64,000 bases of DNA, from positions 992,001-1,056,000 of the forward strand of contig JBBEAM010000007.1 of the NCBI GenBank assembly GCA_040882845.1, read 5' to 3'. The stretch's first letter is position 1; each line of letters begins with the position of its first letter. Below are positions 27,385 to 35,384 of this stretch, piece by piece. The stretch is from JBBEAM01 sp040882845 (lineage in GTDB: Bacteria > Pseudomonadota > Alphaproteobacteria > Kiloniellales > DSM-21159). The translations under genes were made by a program, and so were the position numbers. The notes below the pieces were generated by a model. The model searched no databases. It had not been told where the DNA came from and saw only the letters and a program-made list of their open reading frames with translations.

Positions 27385-30054
27385 TCAAGCCGGGCTTTTC
27401 GCTTGCTCGACCGTCTGGAGGACGATGCGGCGCACCTGATCCGGCAGGAAGGGCTTCTCCAGATAGGGCCGCGCGGCTTCGGCCAGGAAGCGCTGGCTGC
27501 TCTCGCTCAAGAGGTCGCCGGTCGCAAAGACGAATCGCGTGCCCAGTTCGGCGGACAACCCGCAGGCCGCGGCGAATAGCTCGGGCCCGTCCATCCCCGG
27601 CAGCCGCAGATCGCAGACCACGGCAGCGAAGCGCTCGGACTCGAGCAGACGCAGGGCTTCCCCGCCGCTCGAAACGGCGACGATCTCGAGGCCGGCCGGT
27701 TTCAGGAACTCGCTCAGCAGCTCGCGGATTTCCTGCTCGTCGTCGACGATCAGCACCCGTCCCTGAGTGCCGGGCGCGGCGGCACCCGCCTGCGAGACTT
27801 CGGCAAAGCCGGGCGCGGCCGCACCCGCACAGGGTAGACGCACCCTAAAGCGGGCTCCGCCCTCCTCCGGCGCATCCTCGACAGAGATGCTGCCGCCGTG
27901 GGCGGTCACCATGCCGTGGCAGACCGAAAGCCCGACCCCGGTGCCGACCCCGATGGGCTTGGTGGTGAAGAAGGGATCGAAGATCCGGCTACGCAGGGCT
28001 TCCGGCACACCTGGGCCGCTGTCGGCGACCAGGATCTCGACCTCGCCGTTGGCGCTCAGCGCCAGCGTGCGCAGGGTGATTCGCCGCGGCGACGGGGCGG
28101 CCTCCAGCGCCTGCATGGCGTTGATCAGCAGGTTGACGAAAACCTGGTTGAGCTGGTCCGGATCGCCGGCGATGCGCGGCAGCGCGGCGGCAAGCTCGCA
28201 GCGCACCTCGACCCCGGCGCGGCCAAGTTGATAGGAGACCAGGTCCAGCGCGCGTTCCAGCGCCTCGTTGACGTCGATCTCGACGCGCGAGGCGGGTTCG
28301 TCCCGCGCCATCGCCAGGAAGACCTTGACGATCTTGGCGCAGCGTTCCGCCGCGGCGCGGATCCGCCGCGCCCGCTCGATCTCGCCTTCATCCTGCAAGG
28401 CATTTTCCAGCAGCGCCGCCTGGCCGAGCACGACCTGCAGCGGATTGTTCAGCTCGTGCGCCACGCCGGCGAGCAGCATGCCGAGCGCCGAAAGTTTCTC
28501 GCTCTGATGCAGCGCCTCGCGCTGCCGGGTCAGTTCCTCCTCCGCCCGCAGCTTGTCGGTCACGTCGGTGAAGGTGCAGATGATCGAGCCGTCGCGCAGC
28601 TTTTCCCGGTGGATCTCGATCGTCCGGCCGTTCGGGAAGGGATGCTGGTACACCTCGCGGGTCAGAGTGCGATAGGCCTCGAGACGGCGCTGCAGCAGCA
28701 CCTCGGCATCGAGGTTGGTGTTCTCGCCCGGCAGATAGAGCTCGTGGCCGAGGCGATCGCGGATCAGTTCGGAGACATGGGTGCCGGGCCTGCCCAACGC
28801 GCGGGGATAGCCGACAATCTCGTGCAGGCCGTCGTTGGTCAGCACGACCCGCAGCTCCGGGTCCAGCACCACCACTCCCTGGGCGATGTTCGACAGCACG
28901 GCCTCGAGATGTCTGGTGCGCTCCGCCAGGGCCCGCTCCAGCTTGACCTCCTGATCGCGCAGGGCCTCCTCGGCGCGCTTGCGGTCGGTGATGTCGGTAC
29001 GCACCGAGATGAAGCCGCCGGAGTCCAGGCGCTGCTCGCGCACCAGATCCCACTTTCCGCTCGGCCAGGCATCCTCGGACAGGAAAAGCTTGCGGGACCG
29101 CCGTCCGGCAAGAAAGGAAGCGATCCAGGCTTCGACATTGTCCTCGCGCAGCGTTGGGTCGGTCACGTCGCCGTTCTCGACGTTGCGCCGGACCAGATCC
29201 TCCATCGCGGCGCCGCGAATCTCCTGCTGCCCGGGCAACGTCGGGAAGACCTCGTGCCAGCGGCGGTTGGTCAGAACCACCCGGTCGTCCTCGTCGTAGA
29301 GGATGAAGCTATCGGAGAGGTTGTCCACCGCCTCGCGCAGCAGCGTCTCGCTCTGCCGCGCGGCGGCGAGGTCGCCGGCTTCGATCAGGGTCAGGCAGGC
29401 GATTGGTGTGCCCTGCCAGTTCATCAGCGAATCCGCCGCCTCGACCCAGCTCGGCGTGCCCCCCGCGGTAATGCAGCGCAGCAGGCGCGCCTCCCCTGCC
29501 TGGCGGTTTTCCAGCAGCCGGCGCTGCCGCGTCAGCAGCACGGAATAGCTTTCCAGCGGCACGAACCTCAGCAGGCTGGCTTCCCGCAGCAGTGCCGCCG
29601 GGGAGTCGCAGCCCAGCAGACGCGCGGCGGCAGAATTGGCGTAAAGCGGCCGGAAGTGCCGGTGCGCGATGATCCCGGCGCCCGCGTGCTCGAGCAACGC
29701 GGCAAAGTCGCTGCCGCCTTCCTGCCGCGGCCCGGCCGGCGCCTGTTTGACCACGGTGTCTTCCAGACTGAGCAGATGGAAGCGCCGCCTGCCATCGCGC
29801 CCGCGAAGCGGCACGCTGCGGAAGGCGACATCTCCTGCCGGCAGGCGCAAGCATCCGGCGGGGCCATCGAAGTGTTTGGAGAAGCCCTCCAGCGTCCCGC
29901 CGCAGGCCGCCAGAAAGACGCCATTCGCGTAGACCGGGGAAGCCTGCGCGACGCTTGCTTCTCCGGAAAGCACGCAGAGCCCCGAGGGGTGCGGCCCGAA
30001 GGCTTCCTCGAAGAGCCGCAGCAGAGTCTGCTGGCTGGGAGAGTCGTCCGGCAT
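27385..30054 (-). CDS. Hybrid PAS-domain sensor histidine kinase with receiver domain
   Basis: An 889-residue soluble protein without transmembrane helices. Three PAS-type domains are readable at about residues 115-225 (HAGAGIIAHRHFRPLYAN), 240-365 (NLSDSFILYDEDDRVVLTN) and 385-505 (NIAQGVVVLDPELRVVLTN). They are followed by HisKA with the phospho-acceptor in AGVAHELNNPL (H about 531), HATPase with DSGPGVPEALRSRIFDPFF and GTGVGLSV, and a C-terminal receiver (VLIVDDE about 765, phospho-acceptor in VVCDLRLPGMDG about 811). PAS domains of this type sense cytoplasmic redox, ligand or light cues. The ligand and output partner are unknown. It is unlinked to a response-regulator gene. Confidence 0.93.
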   Translation of the reverse strand: MPDDSPSQQTLLRLFEEAFGPHPSGLCVLSGEASVAQASPVYANGVFLAACGGTLEGFSKHFDGPAGCLRLPAGDVAFRSVPLRGRDGRRRFHLLSLEDTVVKQAPAGPRQEGGSDFAALLEHAGAGIIAHRHFRPLYANSAAARLLGCDSPAALLREASLLRFVPLESYSVLLTRQRRLLENRQAGEARLLRCITAGGTPSWVEAADSLMNWQGTPIACLTLIEAGDLAAARQSETLLREAVDNLSDSFILYDEDDRVVLTNRRWHEVFPTLPGQQEIRGAAMEDLVRRNVENGDVTDPTLREDNVEAWIASFLAGRRSRKLFLSEDAWPSGKWDLVREQRLDSGGFISVRTDITDRKRAEEALRDQEVKLERALAERTRHLEAVLSNIAQGVVVLDPELRVVLTNDGLHEIVGYPRALGRPGTHVSELIRDRLGHELYLPGENTNLDAEVLLQRRLEAYRTLTREVYQHPFPNGRTIEIHREKLRDGSIICTFTDVTDKLRAEEELTRQREALHQSEKLSALGMLLAGVAHELNNPLQVVLGQAALLENALQDEGEIERARRIRAAAERCAKIVKVFLAMARDEPASRVEIDVNEALERALDLVSYQLGRAGVEVRCELAAALPRIAGDPDQLNQVFVNLLINAMQALEAAPSPRRITLRTLALSANGEVEILVADSGPGVPEALRSRIFDPFFTTKPIGVGTGVGLSVCHGMVTAHGGSISVEDAPEEGGARFRVRLPCAGAAAPGFAEVSQAGAAAPGTQGRVLIVDDEQEIRELLSEFLKPAGLEIVAVSSGGEALRLLESERFAAVVCDLRLPGMDGPELFAAACGLSAELGTRFVFATGDLLSESSQRFLAEAARPYLEKPFLPDQVRRIVLQTVEQAKSPA

Positions 30055-30201
30055 CGGCTGCCCACAGTTCGGATAACGGCAGCCACGCGGCGCCGCTGCT
30101 TCAGTATAGCAGCGTGGAGGCCGTCCGCGATCAACGAAGGGCGTACACAGGAATGGATAATACTAGCCTGGCGAGGAAATCCCCGGGGTGATGCAGGCAA
30201 T

Positions 30202-30249
30202 AAAAAAAACCGGCGACCCGCCGGCCCATTTAGGGTCGCGGATCGCCGG
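30202..30249 (-). terminator. Rho-independent terminator after the first acidic coiled-coil gene
   Basis: On the minus strand, CCGGCGA and TCGCCGG form an outer stem with internal CCC/GGG pairs, followed by eight T residues (complement of A at 30202-30209). It closes the duplicated small-protein region. Confidence 0.8.
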
Positions 30250-30286
30250 CCAAGGCTCACGGGGTTGAGCCTTTAGAGAGAGAGAA

Positions 30287-30652
30287 CTACTTATCCTTCT
30301 TGGAGAAGTTCTCGTCCCATTCCTTCTCGAAGTCGTGCCAGGCCTCGTCCATCTCGGCCGTGGCCGCATCCCAGTTTTCCTCGGTGGCTTCGCTCAACTC
30401 CTGCCACTCGCGCTCGACGCTGTCCCAGTAGGACTGCATCTCGTCGTTCTCCATGGCCTCGTCGTTCTCGTTGAACTCCTTATCGGCCCTGGAGATACGC
30501 TCCTCCATGTCGGACATGTAGGCGTCCTTGTTGTCATAGGTTTCCGCCTTGTCGTGGGTGGCGACGGCCGGCGAAACCATCAGGCTGCCGGCAGCCATCA
30601 GGGCCAGGGCGGCAATGGCATTCTTCAGGGTCATGCGGTTGTCGGATCTCAT
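30287..30652 (-). CDS. Secreted acidic tryptophan-rich coiled-coil protein, copy 1
   Basis: About 121 residues from ATG 30652, after an AAAGGAA site. A signal peptide (NAIAALALMAAGSLMVSPAVA) is followed by a mature part that is almost entirely acidic helix. It contains repeated W-x-x-x-E-x-E-W units such as YWDSVEREWQELSEATEENW and AWHDFEKEWDENF. The pattern predicts an amphipathic coiled coil in the periplasm. Its paralogue is at 31666-32037. It follows its lipoprotein partner by 84 bases. I do not know a function; general resemblance to stress-associated coiled-coil proteins is only compositional. Confidence 0.75.
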   Translation of the reverse strand: MRSDNRMTLKNAIAALALMAAGSLMVSPAVATHDKAETYDNKDAYMSDMEERISRADKEFNENDEAMENDEMQSYWDSVEREWQELSEATEENWDAATAEMDEAWHDFEKEWDENFSKKDK

Positions 30653-30736
30653 GGGTGTTCCTTTCGGGTTGGTGGTGGCGTCCCACGCCATGCTTTTTTG
30701 CGAGGCGGTCAGGAGACCGGCGAAGCACTCCGCCGA

Positions 30737-30982
30737 TCAGTCCCAGGCCGGCTCGCCAAGATCGATGTCGTCATCGTCGGTCAGCGCACCTGTCGCAGCA
30801 CCGGCCGCGCCGCCGAGCACCGCGCCGCCAAGCACGCTGCCGCCGGTCAGGGCCGCACCGGCCGCGCCGGCGCCGGCGCCGATACCGCCGCCACTGAGGG
30901 CGCGGTCGCCTTGGCCGCTGCCGCAGGCGGCGAGCGGCAGAGCGAGGATGGAAATCGCGAGAAGCTGTCTCAGTCGTTGCAT
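30737..30982 (-). CDS. Glycine-zipper lipoprotein, copy 1
   Basis: An 81-residue lipoprotein: signal MQRLRQLLAISILALPLAAC with lipobox LAAC, a short polar GSGQGDRALS, then a G-rich segment of alternating glycine/alanine (GGGIGAGAGAAGAALTGG and on) typical of glycine-zipper membrane motifs. It ends in an acidic tail TDDDDIDLGEPAWD. The partner copy at 32113-32343 shares most residues. Glycine-zipper lipoproteins insert in the outer membrane or self-associate. It precedes the copy-1 coiled-coil gene. Confidence 0.8.
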   Translation of the reverse strand: MQRLRQLLAISILALPLAACGSGQGDRALSGGGIGAGAGAAGAALTGGSVLGGAVLGGAAGAATGALTDDDDIDLGEPAWD

Positions 30983-31036
30983 GGTTTTCCTCCTTTCAGA
31001 GGATTGTCTGCTCGAAATACTGGGTGCCTGGCCGCT

Positions 31037-31360
31037 TTACTGACCGGCATTCTGGATGCGCTGCGCGCAGGTCTTCGCCAGCTTGGAAAATTCGTCCGAC
31101 ACCGTGATGTCGTCCGGGCTCTGTTCCAGCATTGTCGCGCGGTCGTTGTAGTCCTTGGCGGACCAGTTCGCGCTCATGTCGTTGGTCACGCACTCGCAGA
31201 CCTTCTGGCAGTAGCGCTGCGGCTTGTTCTCCGAGCACTTCGAAACGCAGGCCACGTTGTGCTCCTGCAAGGTGCGCCCGGAAATCGTGTCGCCAGCGGC
31301 CTGCGCACCGAACGGCAGCAACAGAACTGCGGCGAAAAGCGTCGAGAATAGGGTCTTCAT
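31037..31360 (-). CDS. Small secreted six-cysteine protein
   Basis: About 107 residues from ATG 31360, directly after GGAGGACGAC. A signal peptide (STLFAAVLLLPFGAQAA) precedes a mature region with six cysteines: ACVSKC, RYCQKVCEC and KTC. This even number suits disulfide formation in the periplasm. The end is helical. The gene sits between the two lipoprotein/coiled-coil cassettes on the same strand and may be read with copy 1, its stop being 54 bases from the copy-1 lipoprotein start. I do not recognise the family. Confidence 0.7.
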   Translation of the reverse strand: MKTLFSTLFAAVLLLPFGAQAAGDTISGRTLQEHNVACVSKCSENKPQRYCQKVCECVTNDMSANWSAKDYNDRATMLEQSPDDITVSDEFSKLAKTCAQRIQNAGQ

Positions 31361-31665
31361 GTCGTCCTCCACTTGCATGGCTTCGGCCTCGCCCCTTTGG
31401 CAGCGGCGGCGGCTCGTCTCCCGCATCGGGTGCGCCCGCATTCCTTTGCGAACTCGGGCAGGGAGAGATGGCGGTCGTATAGGGGCCAACGCCTTGGGCC
31501 GCTGAAAAGTTCGCGATTTTTTTGAGACTGTGAGGAAGCCCTGAGATCCCTGGCGCGTCCTGGGAAGCGTTCTCAGCATCTGCGGGCGAAAAAAATGCCG
31601 GCGACCCGCTCAACGAAGTCGGCGGGCCGCCAGCCAGGGCTCACGGGATAGAGTTGCGCGGAGGC
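31361..31665. other. 305-base gene-free stretch
   Basis: It separates the six-cysteine gene from the copy-2 cassette. It holds the copy-2 terminator at 31589-31631 and presumably the promoter of the six-cysteine gene. No convincing -35/-10 pair or coding frame was found. Confidence 0.5.
31589..31631 (-). terminator. Rho-independent terminator after the second acidic coiled-coil gene
   Basis: On the minus strand GGCGGCCCGC (31631-31622) pairs with GCGGGTCGCC (31609-31600), ten pairs with one G-T, followed after a short CGGCAT by seven T residues. Confidence 0.82.
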
Positions 31666-32037
31666 CTACTCAGCGGGCTGGGGTTCCTCACTGAAGGTCT
31701 CGTCCCACTCCTTCTGGAAATCCTCCCAGGCCTCGTCCATCGAAGCCTTGGCGTCCTCCCAGTTCTCGTCGGCGGCAGCGGAGAGTGCCTCCCACTCCTG
31801 CTCGACCTCGTTCCAGGCAAGCTGAAGGTCGTTCTCGGTGTTGTCTTCCTTGGAATCCAGCTCCCTCTGGGCCGCGTCGATACGCTCCTCCATGGTGTTC
31901 ATGTAGGTTTCGCGGCTCTTCTGACGGTCGCCGGACTCGCCCTCCGTGGCGAAGGCGGGTAGCGCTATCACGGCTGCCGAGGCGATCAGCGCAGCCATCA
32001 TGCCCTGCTTGAAACTGTCGGTTTTTGGCGTGTTCAT
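31666..32037 (-). CDS. Secreted acidic tryptophan-rich coiled-coil protein, copy 2
   Basis: About 123 residues from ATG 32037, following GAGGAGGAGAGA. The signal peptide is MMAALIASAAVIALPAFA. The mature protein is acidic, with repeated AWNEVEQEWEALSAAADENW and AWEDFQKEWDETF units matching copy 1. The MEERI-D-A/RADKE-type start of the helix is also shared (YMNTMEERIDAAQRELD). It lies 75 bases after the copy-2 lipoprotein, across an extreme G/C homopolymer tract. Function unknown; a paired role with the lipoprotein is inferred from the duplicated arrangement. Confidence 0.75.
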   Translation of the reverse strand: MNTPKTDSFKQGMMAALIASAAVIALPAFATEGESGDRQKSRETYMNTMEERIDAAQRELDSKEDNTENDLQLAWNEVEQEWEALSAAADENWEDAKASMDEAWEDFQKEWDETFSEEPQPAE

Positions 32038-32058
32038 TCTCTCCTCCTCGATGAAGGC

Positions 32059-32091
32059 GGGGGGGGGGCCCCCCCGCCCCCCCCCCCCCGG
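32059..32091. repeat. G10-C7-G-C13 homopolymer tract
   Basis: A run of ten G (32059-32068), seven C, one G, thirteen C (32077-32089) and two G lies between the copy-2 lipoprotein and coiled-coil genes. G10/C7 can fold as a hairpin or the G-strand as a quadruplex. It may equally be slippage or an assembly fault. Confidence 0.85.
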
Positions 32092-32112
32092 ACGTGCCCA
32101 ATTCAAAGGCCG

Positions 32113-32343
32113 TTAGTCGAGATCGATGTCGTCTTCGTCGGTCAGGGCGCCGGTCGCCGCGCCGGCCGCACCGCCGAGAATCGCACCGCCGACGACGCTG
32201 CCGCCGGTCAGGGCGCCCGCTGCCGCGCCGACACCGGCGCCGATGCCGCCGCCGCTCAGGGCGCGCTCGCCCTGGGTGTTGCCGCAGGCAGCCAGCGGTA
32301 TGGCCACAATCGAAATCGCAAGAATCTGTTTGATGAGTGTCAT
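32113..32343 (-). CDS. Glycine-zipper lipoprotein, copy 2
   Basis: A 76-residue lipoprotein from ATG 32343 after a strong GAGGAGG site. It has the signal MTLIKQILAISIVAIPLAAC with lipobox LAAC, then GNTQGERALS and the glycine-zipper segment GGGIGAGVGAAAGALTGG, ending in TDEDDIDLD. It is nearly identical in plan to the copy at 30737-30982 but lacks its last few residues. It heads the duplicated region, with 275 bases of gene-free DNA upstream that must hold the promoter. Confidence 0.8.
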   Translation of the reverse strand: MTLIKQILAISIVAIPLAACGNTQGERALSGGGIGAGVGAAAGALTGGSVVGGAILGGAAGAATGALTDEDDIDLD

Positions 32344-32618
32344 GCTAACCTCCTCTTGTTGCGTTTACCCCGCACCCCCTTCGAAGGCGCGTTGCATGTG
32401 AAGAGGCACCTGGGGGCAACCGGAAAATCCGCAACATGGAGGCTGTGCGCGGAACCCTAAGCGGACCCGCGTCGCCCTAATCTTCCCTAAGTTTTTAAAT
32501 GGCTTGCAGGCCGCCGACCGCAGATGTGGCAATATTAAGGAATTTTCGGCGGCTGCCAAATCCTTGATCTAGGTCACAGAATTGCCCCAGCGAAGGCCTC
32601 GGTTGCGGTTTGGCCCGG

Positions 32619-33095
32619 CTAGAGATCGCGCTCGATCTGCTCGTGATCGAGCACCGGCGCCGCCTCGATCCGGTCGGCATCCATCATCGCCGCGACCCGC
32701 TCCAGAACCGCCACCATCTGCAGCTGCTCCCAGCCCTCGAGCGCGGAGAAGCGCTCGGAGAAGCGGTCGTGCAGCGCCGTCGGCGCCCGATTCAGCACCT
32801 CGAGACCCTGCTCGGTCAGATGCACATAGACCTTGCGCTTGTCGCTGTCGCCGCGCTGCCGGCTCAGCAGCCCGGATTCCTGCAGCCGGTCGATGATCGC
32901 GGTGACCGAGGCCTGGGCAAGATTGACCTTCTCGGCGATCTCCCCGACCGTCATCTCCCCCGACTCGTCGATCGTTTGGATGACCAGCAGTTGAGAGGTC
33001 TTCAGATTGGTCGCGCGAGACAGCCGCTTGGCATGAATATCGGCCGCGCGCAGAATTCGACGCATGGCGACCAGGGCCGCGTTCAATCGCTCCAT
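32619..33095 (-). CDS. ectR: MarR-family regulator of ectoine genes (EctR-like)
   Basis: About 158 residues from ATG 33095, supported by GGGAGAAG. The winged helix-turn-helix core is visible: TSQLLVIQTIDESGEMTVGE (in part, about residues 32-52), AEKVNLAQASVTAIIDRLQ (recognition helix, about 53-72) and RQRGDSDKRKVYVHLTEQG (wing, about 79-97). A MarR gene divergent from ectABC is the arrangement of EctR, the repressor of ectoine operons. The assignment rests on this position. It probably binds in the 317-base divergent region. Confidence 0.85.
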   Translation of the reverse strand: MERLNAALVAMRRILRAADIHAKRLSRATNLKTSQLLVIQTIDESGEMTVGEIAEKVNLAQASVTAIIDRLQESGLLSRQRGDSDKRKVYVHLTEQGLEVLNRAPTALHDRFSERFSALEGWEQLQMVAVLERVAAMMDADRIEAAPVLDHEQIERDL

Positions 33096-33412
33096 GCCAT
33101 CTTCTCCCGTTCCCCGGACGTGGGCCGCCCCAATCGCTATATCGGCAGACTCCGCGCTATTCAAGGGATCCGGCGGCGACTCCCAGCTGCCCTGGGGCCT
33201 GCGCGGGTGATTCTCCATTCATATGAGTAATATTCTTTTCCTAGTTTGATCGAAATCGAAGCGGGTTTATTTCTACAGTATTGTCATAAATCACTGTTTT
33301 TAAAATTTTTTCCACCAAATATCGCACAGCAAGCTTGACCTCACTCCATCGAATTTCTATACAAAGGGCGATGCGATTCCATCGTCCTTCGATATAACAA
33401 TATTGCGGAAAC
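33096..33412. other. ectR-ectA divergent control region
   Basis: A 317-base gene-free region whose ectA-proximal 180 bases are strikingly AT-rich for this genome. It contains the ectA promoter at 33335-33363 and probably the ectR promoter and the EctR operator. A near-palindromic ATAT-rich patch (GATATAACAATATTG) lies between -10 and the ectA start. The operator itself was not pinned down. Confidence 0.6.
33335..33363 (+). promoter_or_regulatory. ectA sigma70-type promoter
   Basis: TTGACC at 33335-33340, a 17-base spacer, and TATACA at 33358-33363, 49 bases before the ectA start. Match and spacing are close to consensus. It should drive ectABC-ask. Confidence 0.75.
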
Positions 33413-33970
33413 ATGCCTGATACAGCGAAAGTTCTGAAGCTCAAGACCCAGCCCGGCGTCGCGGTGCGGCGGCCGCGCGCCGATGACGGCACCGACGTCA
33501 ACGATCTCATCGGCCGCTGCAAGCCACTCGACGAGAACTCGATCTACTGCAACCTGCTGCAGTGCTCGCACTTCGCCGACACCTCCGCGGTGGCGGAGGT
33601 GAATGGTCAGGTGCAGGGCTTCACCTCGGGGTATATCGTCCCGGCGCGCCAGGACCGCCTGTTCATCTGGCAGGTGGCGGTCGCTAGCGCCGCGCGCGGC
33701 AAGAAGCTCGGCATGGCGATGATCCTGGATATCCTGCGCCGGCCGATCTGCCGCGACGTGCGCGAGCTGCACACCACCATCACCCGCGACAACAAGGCTT
33801 CGCAGGCCGTTTTCCGCTCCGTCGCCAAGACGCTTGAAACCGAAGCCGCGACAAATGTGCTGTTCCACGAGGAAGAGCACTTCGACGGACAGCAGTCGAG
33901 CGAGGTGCTGTGGCGGATCGGTCCCTTCGACCGCAGCGCCTTGATTGCCGGCCTCACAGAGGCCGCATAG
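33413..33970 (+). CDS. ectA: L-2,4-diaminobutyrate N-gamma-acetyltransferase
   Basis: A 185-residue GNAT enzyme that acetylates L-2,4-diaminobutyrate, the second dedicated step of ectoine synthesis. Family landmarks are VRRPRADDGTDVNDLI, LDENSIYCNLLQCSHFADT (about residues 40-58), GFTSGYIVPARQDRLFIWQV and the acetyl-CoA loop AARGKKLGMAM (about 97). It is the first gene of ectABC-ask; ectB follows after 102 bases. Confidence 0.96.
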   Translation: MPDTAKVLKLKTQPGVAVRRPRADDGTDVNDLIGRCKPLDENSIYCNLLQCSHFADTSAVAEVNGQVQGFTSGYIVPARQDRLFIWQVAVASAARGKKLGMAMILDILRRPICRDVRELHTTITRDNKASQAVFRSVAKTLETEAATNVLFHEEEHFDGQQSSEVLWRIGPFDRSALIAGLTEAA

Positions 33971-34072
33971 CGGAACCGTCGCAGTCAAGCGGAGGCTTTA
34001 CGCTGCGCGCGGTCGCCGTGCGCAGCCTTTAGCCGCCCGTTGCGCCCACTTCAGGAACCAAAGAGAGAAACC

Positions 34073-35353
34073 ATGTCGATCTTCGATCGCCGCGAATCAG
34101 AAGTTCAGAGCTACGCCCGCTCCTTCCCCGTGACATTTCACCGGGCGGCCGGATGCTGGCTGACCGATAGCGAGGGGAACTCCTATCTCGACTTCCTCGC
34201 CGGCGCCGGCAGCCTGAACTACGGGCACAACCACCCTACCCTGCGCGACGCGCTGGTCGCTTACATCCAGGACGACGGCATCACCCACGGCCTGGACATG
34301 CAGACCAAGGCCAAGGCCAGGTTCCTCGAAAGCTTCGAGAAATACATCCTGGAACCGCGCAAGCTGGATTACGCCGTGCAGTTTACCGGCCCGACCGGCA
34401 CCAACGCCGTCGAAGCGGCGCTGAAGCTGGCACGCCGGATCAAAGGGCGGGAGAACGTTATCTGCTTCACCAATGGCTTCCATGGCGTGACGCTCGGCGC
34501 CCTGGCGATGACCGGCAACGTGCATCACCGCCACGTCGCGGGGGTCAGCCTGCCCGGCGCGACGCCGATGCCCTTCGACGGCTACCTCGGCGAGGGCGTG
34601 GACACCACCGAATACCTTGACCGCGCGCTCAGCGACGGCTCCAGCGGTGTGGACCTGCCCGCCGCCGTGCTCGTCGAGTGCGTCCAAGGCGAGGGCGGCA
34701 TCAACGCGGCGAGCATGGAGTGGCTGCAGAACCTGGAGAAGGTCTGCCGCAAGCACGACGTGCTGCTGATCGTCGATGACATCCAGGCCGGCTGCGGCCG
34801 GACCGGCAGCTTTTTCAGCTTCGAGCCGGCCGGCATCCAGCCCGATATGGTGACGCTGTCGAAGTCGCTCTCCGGCATGGGTCTCCCCTTCGCGCTGACC
34901 CTGTTCAAGCGCGAACTCGACGCCTGGAAGCCCGGCGAGCACAACGGCACCTTCCGCGGCAACAACCACGCCTTCGTGACCGCGGCCGTCGCCCTCGAGA
35001 CCTTCTGGAAGGACGACGCCTTTGCGGCTGAAGTCCGCAGCAAGGGCGAACTTCTGCGCCAGCGCCTCGAAGAGATCGCCAAGAAGTACGGCGGCGGAAA
35101 GCTCTCGCTGCGCGGGCGCGGCATGATGCAGGGCATCGCCTTCCCCGACGGCGCCCTCGCCGGCAAGGTCACCGAGCGGGCCTTCGAGAATGGGCTGATG
35201 ATCGAAACCAGCGGCTCCGACGACGAGGTCGTGAAGTGCCTCTGCCCGCTGACCATTTCGGAATCGGAATTGACCCGCGGCCTGGATATCCTCGAAGCGG
35301 CGATCGCCGATGCGGTGGGCGACGACTACATCCCGCGCGTCGCGGCGGAATAG
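34073..35353 (+). CDS. ectB: Diaminobutyrate-2-oxoglutarate transaminase
   Basis: About 426 residues from ATG 34073 (MSIFDRRESEVQSYAR), the usual EctB start. It is a class III PLP aminotransferase. Landmarks are FTGPTGTNAVEAALK (about residue 105), TNGFHGVTLGALAMTGN (about 135), VDDIQAGCGRTGSFFSFE (about 235) and the PLP lysine in TLSKSLSGMGLP (about 263). It forms L-2,4-diaminobutyrate from aspartate semialdehyde and glutamate, the first step of ectoine synthesis. ectC starts 31 bases downstream. Confidence 0.97.
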   Translation: MSIFDRRESEVQSYARSFPVTFHRAAGCWLTDSEGNSYLDFLAGAGSLNYGHNHPTLRDALVAYIQDDGITHGLDMQTKAKARFLESFEKYILEPRKLDYAVQFTGPTGTNAVEAALKLARRIKGRENVICFTNGFHGVTLGALAMTGNVHHRHVAGVSLPGATPMPFDGYLGEGVDTTEYLDRALSDGSSGVDLPAAVLVECVQGEGGINAASMEWLQNLEKVCRKHDVLLIVDDIQAGCGRTGSFFSFEPAGIQPDMVTLSKSLSGMGLPFALTLFKRELDAWKPGEHNGTFRGNNHAFVTAAVALETFWKDDAFAAEVRSKGELLRQRLEEIAKKYGGGKLSLRGRGMMQGIAFPDGALAGKVTERAFENGLMIETSGSDDEVVKCLCPLTISESELTRGLDILEAAIADAVGDDYIPRVAAE

Positions 35354-35384
35354 CCAAGAACGCAACCAAGACAAGGAAACGACA

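Larger units (their letters stand above)
30202..32343 (-). repeat. Divergent tandem duplication: lipoprotein + acidic coiled-coil + terminator cassette
   Basis: Two copies of the same three-part unit lie in the same direction. Copy 2 is 32343-31589 (glycine-zipper lipoprotein, acidic coiled-coil protein, terminator). Copy 1 is 30982-30202 with the same order. The proteins are paralogous, and the sequences after both coiled-coil genes share CCGGCGACCCG and a GGCTCACGGG block, so the duplicated unit included the terminator. A six-cysteine secreted protein gene sits between the copies. Confidence 0.8.

Noticed and set aside
27898..30276. 792-codon plus-strand frame opposite the histidine kinase
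   Set aside because: Long antisense frames are expected in GC-rich coding DNA; the kinase domains on the minus strand are complete.
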